A stretch of 64,000 nucleotides of DNA, taken from positions 62,001-126,000 of the forward strand of contig NZ_MXPU01000018.1 of the NCBI RefSeq assembly GCF_002204185.1. The letters are read 5' to 3'. The notes under the pieces were generated by a model. That model saw nothing but the letters and a program-made list of their open reading frames with translations. It was not told the DNA's origin and did not search any database. The stretch's first letter is position 1, and every line of letters starts with the position of its first letter. Shown one piece after another: positions 59,457 through 64,000 of the stretch. Origin of the DNA: Rhizobium esperanzae. GTDB taxonomy: Bacteria > Pseudomonadota > Alphaproteobacteria > Rhizobiales > Rhizobiaceae. Position numbers and translations under genes: made by a program.

Positions 59457-61306
59457 TGATGGCGTTGCGGATCGAGGATTACGGACTGATCGGCAATATG
59501 CTGTCCGCAGCGCTCGTGGGCAAGAATGGATCGATCGATTGGCTGTGCCTGCCGCGGTTCGATTCACCCGCCTGCTTTGCGGCGCTGCTCGGAACTCCGG
59601 ACAACGGCCGCTGGAAGATCGCACCGGTCGACAAGGTTGTCAGAACCAGGCGGCGCTACCTTCCCGACACTGCAATCCTGGAAACCCTGTTCGAGACGGC
59701 GACCGGCGTCGTTACGCTCGTCGATTTCATGCCGATCAATGAAGGCGATCGCCACGTGGATCTGATCCGCATCGTGACGGGCGTTTCAGGCACCGTCGAA
59801 ATGGATATGGAGCTCGTGCTGAGGTTCGAAAACGGCCAAGCGGTGCCTTGGGTGCGGCGCAAGGATTATGGACTGAGCGCGATCGCCGGGCCCAACGCCG
59901 TCGAACTCCACACCGCCCTGGAGCTCAAAGGGCGCAACATGAAGACGTTCGCACGTTTCTCGGTGGCAGCCGGCGACAGCGTGCCGATGACGATGTCGTA
60001 CCATCCCTCCAACGAGCAGCCGCATTTTGTCCGCGACCGTTCAGAGGAACTCGATCGAGCGACGACATGGTGGCGCGAATGGGTAAAGCACGGGAGCTTT
60101 GAAGATATGCCCGATGCCTGGCGCGCGCCGGTAGTTCGCTCGTTAATCACGCTCAAGATGCTGATTTACGCGCCGACAGGTGGGATCGTCGCGGCCCCCA
60201 CGACCTCGCTTCCAGAAAAGATAGGGGGGCCGCGCAACTGGGACTATCGCTATTGCTGGCTGCGCGACTCGGCACTGACGCTCTATGCGCTTCTGAATTC
60301 GGGATATCGCCAGGAGGCGGACGATTGGCGGCAATGGTTGCTGCGCGCAGTGGCGGGCGCTCCGGACCAACTCCAGATCATGTACGGGATCGCGGGTGAG
60401 CGATGGCTGCCCGAGTTCGAGGTTCCGTGGCTGAAAGGCTATGAACGAAGCGTCCCGGTCAGGATCGGCAACGATGCCGCCGGCCAGATGCAGATCGACG
60501 TTTATGGCGAACTGATCGACACGCTCAACGCCGCGCGTCAGGCGGAGCTGCAGCCGCAGGAGGAGGCTTGGCGGCTGCAAAAGGTGCTGCTCGCTCACCT
60601 GGTGGCCGCTTGGCAGACGCCGGATCGCGGCATCTGGGAAGTGCGCGGGCCGGCGCGGGCGTTCACGCACTCTCGCATGATGGCCTGGGTGGCATTCGAC
60701 CGAGCTGTCATCTGCACCGACCGGTACGGTCTTGAAGGCCCGGTGGCGAAGTGGCGTGAGGTGCGACAACAAATTCATGATGAAATCTGCACCAAAGGCT
60801 TCGACGAGAAGAAGAACAGCTTCGTCCAATACTACGGTGGCAACACCCTCGACGCGAGCCTGCTGCTGATGCCGCAGGTCGGTTTTCTGCCTGCCGACGA
60901 CCCTCGCGTCGTTGGCACCATCGCGGCGGTAGAGCGGGAGCTCATGCATGGCGGACTGGTCATGCGCTATTCGACAAACGATACCGACGACGGGGTCGGT
61001 GGCGGAGAAGGAGCATTCCTGGCGTGCAGCTTCTGGCTGGCTGATGCGTATGTGCTTACGGGGCGGCGACAGGATGCGTACCAGTTGTTTGGCCACTTGC
61101 TGAGCCTTCGCAACGAACTAGGTTTGCTCGCGGAGGAGTTCGACACCATCGGCCGGCGCCTGCTCGGCAATTTCCCTCAAGCCTTCTCGCACATTGGCCT
61201 GATCAACACCGCGCATAATCTTGTTAGCGCGGGGGGACCGGCGAGGCAGCGTGCGGAAAAGACCGCCCCCTGCAAGCCGCACAAGGTCTCATCGGACGCG
61301 TTGTAG
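59456..61306 (+). CDS. GH15-family glycoside hydrolase (glucoamylase/trehalase-like)
   Basis: A 616-residue GH15 enzyme. N-terminal beta domain (residues 1-230, GLIGNMLSAALVGKNGSIDW) and (alpha/alpha)6 barrel after it, with WDYRYCWLRDSALTLYAL, the first catalytic-region motif, and GGGEGAFLACSFWLAD, where the second acidic residue (Glu) is found. The C-terminal PQAFSHIGLINTAHNL is conserved in the family. No signal peptide, so it acts in the cytoplasm on trehalose or maltodextrin. The start is ATG 59456 or 59459; the frame is open to 59225 inside the SDR gene but homology begins here. It overlaps the SDR by one base. Confidence 0.93.
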   Translation: MMALRIEDYGLIGNMLSAALVGKNGSIDWLCLPRFDSPACFAALLGTPDNGRWKIAPVDKVVRTRRRYLPDTAILETLFETATGVVTLVDFMPINEGDRHVDLIRIVTGVSGTVEMDMELVLRFENGQAVPWVRRKDYGLSAIAGPNAVELHTALELKGRNMKTFARFSVAAGDSVPMTMSYHPSNEQPHFVRDRSEELDRATTWWREWVKHGSFEDMPDAWRAPVVRSLITLKMLIYAPTGGIVAAPTTSLPEKIGGPRNWDYRYCWLRDSALTLYALLNSGYRQEADDWRQWLLRAVAGAPDQLQIMYGIAGERWLPEFEVPWLKGYERSVPVRIGNDAAGQMQIDVYGELIDTLNAARQAELQPQEEAWRLQKVLLAHLVAAWQTPDRGIWEVRGPARAFTHSRMMAWVAFDRAVICTDRYGLEGPVAKWREVRQQIHDEICTKGFDEKKNSFVQYYGGNTLDASLLLMPQVGFLPADDPRVVGTIAAVERELMHGGLVMRYSTNDTDDGVGGGEGAFLACSFWLADAYVLTGRRQDAYQLFGHLLSLRNELGLLAEEFDTIGRRLLGNFPQAFSHIGLINTAHNLVSAGGPARQRAEKTAPCKPHKVSSDAL

Positions 61307-61509
61307 CGGCGCGGATACTCTCGGAGCCCCGTTGCGAGCTTAGCTTGAAAAGCGGCTTGTTGTGAATAGAAGAGGTTACCAGCGCCTGAACGGACGTGGA
61401 TCACACGCTCGGATGAATTCCAAGCGTGCTCTGCCTCGGTCTTTCTATGCGCAGCACTGTCTCTAAACCTCCTGGGCTGCAGGCCTCCATTTTCAGTCCA
61501 CTAGGTGTC

Positions 61510-61785
61510 CTAGCGTTCGTTTTCGGCCGAGTAGGGGATTTCAGCTTCCTTCAACGCCAATAAGAACAACTCCTGAGCGCTTTCGTCTGAAACAAGCCCG
61601 TCATCGACGCCTTCACAAGCTTCAAGAGCCGCGATGTAAGCCTTTCCGTCCGAGACTGGCCAACGGGCCGATAGGAGATCGAACGCCTGTTTTGCCGATC
61701 TTACGGTGATCGACTTTCGCAGATGTAGAATAACGACACTCTTCCACAAGACACGAGCTCCATCGCCGGCGTGGAACCCGCCCAA
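61510..61785 (-). CDS. DUF982 domain protein
   Basis: A 91-residue DUF982 protein, a small family abundant in rhizobia and of unknown function. The core reads VVILHLRKSITVRSAKQAFD, then LLSARWPVSDGKAYIAALEA, with the typical W-P-(V)-x(3)-G-x-A-(Y)-x2-A-(L)-x-A pattern. The start is unusual: the only codon that keeps the whole domain is TTG 61785; no ATG is in frame before the core. It lies 29 bases after the small gene at 61815, on the same strand. Confidence 0.8.
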   Translation of the reverse strand: MGGFHAGDGARVLWKSVVILHLRKSITVRSAKQAFDLLSARWPVSDGKAYIAALEACEGVDDGLVSDESAQELFLLALKEAEIPYSAENER

Positions 61786-61814
61786 CGGAGCGCCCGCTTC
61801 GCCCCAACTTGCGT

Positions 61815-62054
61815 CTACGACGAAGGTTCCCCAGGCTTGTTTTCAGCCATCCTGAGGTCCAGCGCCTGTCGCAACTGGTCTGCTGACAGGTCCGGGTCTG
61901 CACTTAGAAGATCAATGGCGGCAGCGTATGCGGCTTCCGCGCAATTCTCGCTAGCGTCGATGGAGTTCGCGCCACACCAGTCGGCTATTACCTTCGCGAG
62001 CATCTCTATCTGCCGCTCGGAGAGTTCCGGAAGATTTAAGAGGTTTAGAGACAT
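61815..62054 (-). CDS. Small hypothetical protein upstream of the DUF982 gene
   Basis: A 79-residue product (MSLNLLNLPELSERQIEMLA onward) with acidic, helical character and a middle EAAYAAAIDLLSADPDLSAD. The ATG at 62054 is preferred to TTG 62072. No domain is recognised. Tight linkage (29 bases) with the DUF982 gene suggests one small operon. Composition and length match real small genes more than a shadow frame. Confidence 0.6.
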   Translation of the reverse strand: MSLNLLNLPELSERQIEMLAKVIADWCGANSIDASENCAEAAYAAAIDLLSADPDLSADQLRQALDLRMAENKPGEPSS

Positions 62055-62157
62055 CACTGCGGCCCGACCCAAGGCAGGAGCACGTCATCTCCCAATCGGC
62101 CTCGCCCTGCTAAAATCCGCCGACTAGAGTACCGTACGCTTTAATTGGCGCGATGGT

Positions 62158-62400
62158 ATGGCCGTCCTCAAGGGGCCGAATTCTACGGAGTGGCATCGGT
62201 CACTACTTCCAAAGGACTTTATGATCGCCGCCGCGGGTGGCGCTATCGAGCATGTCTACTTCCCGGATTCCGGGCTTGGTCCGATCGTTGTGGTTTCACC
62301 GGAGGGCAACAAGGTGGAAGGCGGCATGTTACGGATCGCGCGGCTATGTGCCGGATCCCGCTGACATCAGCCCGGGAGTCCCACTTCGCAGCCAACACGA
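62158..62400 (+). pseudogene. Crp/Fnr-type regulator fragment
   Basis: One frame contains SLLPKDFMIAAAGGAIEHVY, then FPDSGLGPIVVVSPEGNKVE, the cyclic-nucleotide-binding-like segment of Crp/Fnr proteins (YFP-x-SGx2-x-V-V). After GGM near 62330 the next frame resembles the following family stretch (SRGYVP). No HTH domain remains. Only about 55 residues match and a frameshift is needed, so it is a relic. The intact Crp/Fnr gene at 44897-45658 contains the same segment. Confidence 0.55.
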
Positions 62401-62406
62401 AAACTT

Positions 62407-62958
62407 CTACTTGTCTTCCCCTTCCGCCTGGATGCGATCCAGCACTGCTTCCGGCGCAATGTCTTTCTTTAGCTCTTCGACCTCATGGTCCGCCTCGGTC
62501 GGAACTTCAAGTTTCTTTGCAATGGCTTCGACCATCGCAATCAGGCGTGTCGTTTCATGTTCGTTTAATAAGCTGATCTGGAGGTCGAGGTCGGCGCGGA
62601 CATTGTCCTGTGCAGCCATTCGGTTCTGGTTGATCAGGACAAACGTCGAGAGAAAGATCGCCTCGACCGACGCCTCCATCGCGAGGATAACCAGAGAGGG
62701 GTCCCAGAGTTGCACCTGTGGGATCCAACCCACATTTGCGATGATCCAGACGCCATAAAAAACGATGTGAATGTAGACGAACATCATTGAACCAGCAAAC
62801 TTGCTGACCGCAGCAGCGGCACGCTCCTGAGCAGATGCTGCGTTCTGGCTCTGCCGGCGGCGCTGCATGATAGCTTCTATGTTGCGGGTTAAGGCGGGTG
62901 TTAGTCCTGCCGCGGCCGGTGTTGTTGGGCTTGTGAGGTCCGGATGGTCGTCATTCAT
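62407..62958 (-). CDS. DUF1003 membrane protein
   Basis: A 183-residue inner-membrane protein of the DUF1003 family. After a charged N-terminus come two hydrophobic segments (SMMFVYIHIVFYGVWIIANV and LVILAMEASVEAIFLSTFVL) with the conserved FD/WDPSL connection between, then a coiled cytoplasmic tail (QNRMAAQDNVRADLDLQISL, a family motif of polar residues). The function is unknown; members are often found near stress genes. Upstream, 62959-63151 has no gene. Confidence 0.88.
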   Translation of the reverse strand: MNDDHPDLTSPTTPAAAGLTPALTRNIEAIMQRRRQSQNAASAQERAAAAVSKFAGSMMFVYIHIVFYGVWIIANVGWIPQVQLWDPSLVILAMEASVEAIFLSTFVLINQNRMAAQDNVRADLDLQISLLNEHETTRLIAMVEAIAKKLEVPTEADHEVEELKKDIAPEAVLDRIQAEGEDK

Positions 62959-63151
62959 TGCCTAATCCTGAGATGTGGAAACTGTTGGCAGCGACTTTTC
63001 CCGAAAAGGCGCCTCGTGCAGTCCGATTCGATTAACTCGGCCCCTAGAGCAAGGTTGCTGCGCACTGAGCAATACGTAGAGCAAGGCTCAGGCTCACCCG
63101 GTCCGCAAGCTTTTCCGGAAATGCGGGGGTGGGGCTCAGCGACGACATCCC

Positions 63152-64000
63152 TTAGCGCGCTAGAGGTCTAGCCTCATTCAAATCATTCCGGATCGCGGTG
63201 GCCGCTATGCCCGCCTGCCCCATCGCGGTCCCGATCTGATCCAAGCCAATGACCACATCTCCAGCTGCATACAGCCCAGGTAGGGTTGACCTTTGGTGAC
63301 TGTCGACGATTACGCAGCCGTTCTCCGACAATTCTGCACCGGCAACGGCTGCCAGTTTCGACCGAGCGTCCGATCCAAGCGCCGGGTATATAGACGAAAA
63401 CTCGCCGATACCGGAAGCTGTCGCGACTCTGATTGCATCGCGCCCGGGGTCGATGGATTTTACCGGACCTTTCTGGAGGCCGATCTGCAAGTCCCGCAGC
63501 CGATCGACCTCAATCTCCGAGAGCTCGTGTTCCTCTTGCGGTGTGATGATTGTCACGTGTGTCGTATAACTCCGCAGGAACAGCGCCTCCGCAAACGCTC
63601 TCGATCCGCAACCGATAACAGCCACACGCTTGTCGGTCACCTCGAACCCGTCACAGACAGGGCAGTAGCGGATAAGGCCGCCTGCAACAGCCTCGTCATG
63701 ACGTTCGGCCAACATCGGTGGCTTGCGGTCGGTGACACCGGTGGCGAGAAGGACTGTTCGGGCCCGCATGCTGCCGCTGCTGGAGAGAACTCGAAAGCCG
63801 ACCTGCTCCTTCCGAAGCTGGCTAACGCCCTCAGCCAGGATCTGAACTTTGTACCTTTGAAGCTGTGTGCGCATCCTGGCGAGAAGCTCCCTTCCGCTGA
63901 TGCCCTCCGGGAACCCTGCGAGGTTATGGGAAATCGGAATGGTGGCGGCACGACTGCTATGGTCATCGAATACGGTTGTTGAGAGGTGGTAGCGCGCAAG
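63152..64000 (-). CDS. Thioredoxin-reductase-like FAD/NAD(P) oxidoreductase (runs off the window)
   Basis: The 3' 283 codons of a pyridine-nucleotide-disulfide oxidoreductase; the frame stays open from the first conserved residues at 64000, so the start lies beyond the window (the ATG at 63874 is internal). The redox pair is CPVCDGFE (CxxC), the NAD(P)-binding loop is VAVIGCGSRAFAEA, and the C-terminal FAD-binding motif is GLYAAGDVV. The N-terminal FAD loop is missing because it lies outside. It resembles thioredoxin-reductase-like proteins with hyperconserved CPxC; whether it reduces thioredoxin is unproven. Confidence 0.85.
   Translation of the reverse strand, partial: LARYHLSTTVFDDHSSRAATIPISHNLAGFPEGISGRELLARMRTQLQRYKVQILAEGVSQLRKEQVGFRVLSSSGSMRARTVLLATGVTDRKPPMLAERHDEAVAGGLIRYCPVCDGFEVTDKRVAVIGCGSRAFAEALFLRSYTTHVTIITPQEEHELSEIEVDRLRDLQIGLQKGPVKSIDPGRDAIRVATASGIGEFSSIYPALGSDARSKLAAVAGAELSENGCVIVDSHQRSTLPGLYAAGDVVIGLDQIGTAMGQAGIAATAIRNDLNEARPLAR

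Noticed and set aside
1..64000. CRISPR array, insertion sequence, integrase or prophage
   Set aside because: No regularly spaced repeat set, transposase, integrase or phage structural gene was seen. The many relics suggest past rearrangement but leave no identifiable mobile element.

Overview
The window reads as accessory DNA (plasmid, chromid or variable chromosome) of a fast-growing Rhizobium of the leguminosarum/etli type. This rests on high GC, TGA-N9-TCA (RirA-type) sites before iron genes, a ROSE-type RNA thermometer before hsp20, a GTTC-N7-GTTC LexA box, GGAAC-N16/17-CGTT (EcfG/RpoE2-type) promoters, and families common in rhizobia (DUF982, SRAP, imuAB-dnaE2). The species is an inference. 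I see no rRNA, complete tRNA, CRISPR, phage or intact insertion sequence.

Layout. 0-8.2 kb: hydroxamate-siderophore uptake, with a GNAT-fhuD-fhuB operon and a divergent TonB receptor-fhuF operon, each headed by a candidate iron operator; an SDR/AraC pair sits between them. 8.5-10.6 kb: an L,D-transpeptidase and OmpA-like lipoprotein, then hsp20 with its thermometer. 10.7-14.0 kb: a GH3 beta-glucosidase broken by one extra base, with a divergent TetR regulator and a palindromic operator. 14-17 kb: alpha/beta hydrolase, LysR regulator and a membrane-anchored unknown. 17.1-24.8 kb: a GAF histidine kinase/NarL-type regulator pair divergent from a complete CUT2 sugar ABC transporter plus SMP-30 lactonase. 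25-28 kb: GH38 alpha-mannosidase. 28.7-31.6 kb: ptsN-like/rnk operon, then an EamA exporter divergent from a CGNR regulator around a long inverted repeat. 32.4-39.0 kb: a roughly 1,980-residue kinase/ATPase/GAF/PAS/histidine-kinase fusion followed by a FixJ-type regulator. 39.3-44.6 kb: an SOS/DNA-repair block (imuA with an internal deletion, imuB intact, dnaE2 cut to its first codons, dinB, two SRAP proteins).

44.7-51.2 kb is mostly wreckage with a few intact small genes: a Crp/Fnr regulator, an RND pump fragment, a frameshifted SDR beside an intact AraC regulator, and ParE-type toxin remnants. 51.2-61.3 kb carries glycan and stress genes (GT4 glycosyltransferase, glycogen-debranching-type enzyme, hybrid sensor kinase, SDR and GH15 hydrolase), with remnants of a DNA ligase and an NmrA-like protein between them. 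The right end holds small DUF genes, a Crp remnant, a DUF1003 membrane protein and a thioredoxin-reductase-like gene that runs off the window.

How it fits together: iron import is probably co-regulated from two operators; sugar import is probably controlled by the adjacent two-component pair; the SOS cassette keeps its LexA box but has lost two of its three genes; two EcfG-type promoters tie parts of the right half to the general stress response.
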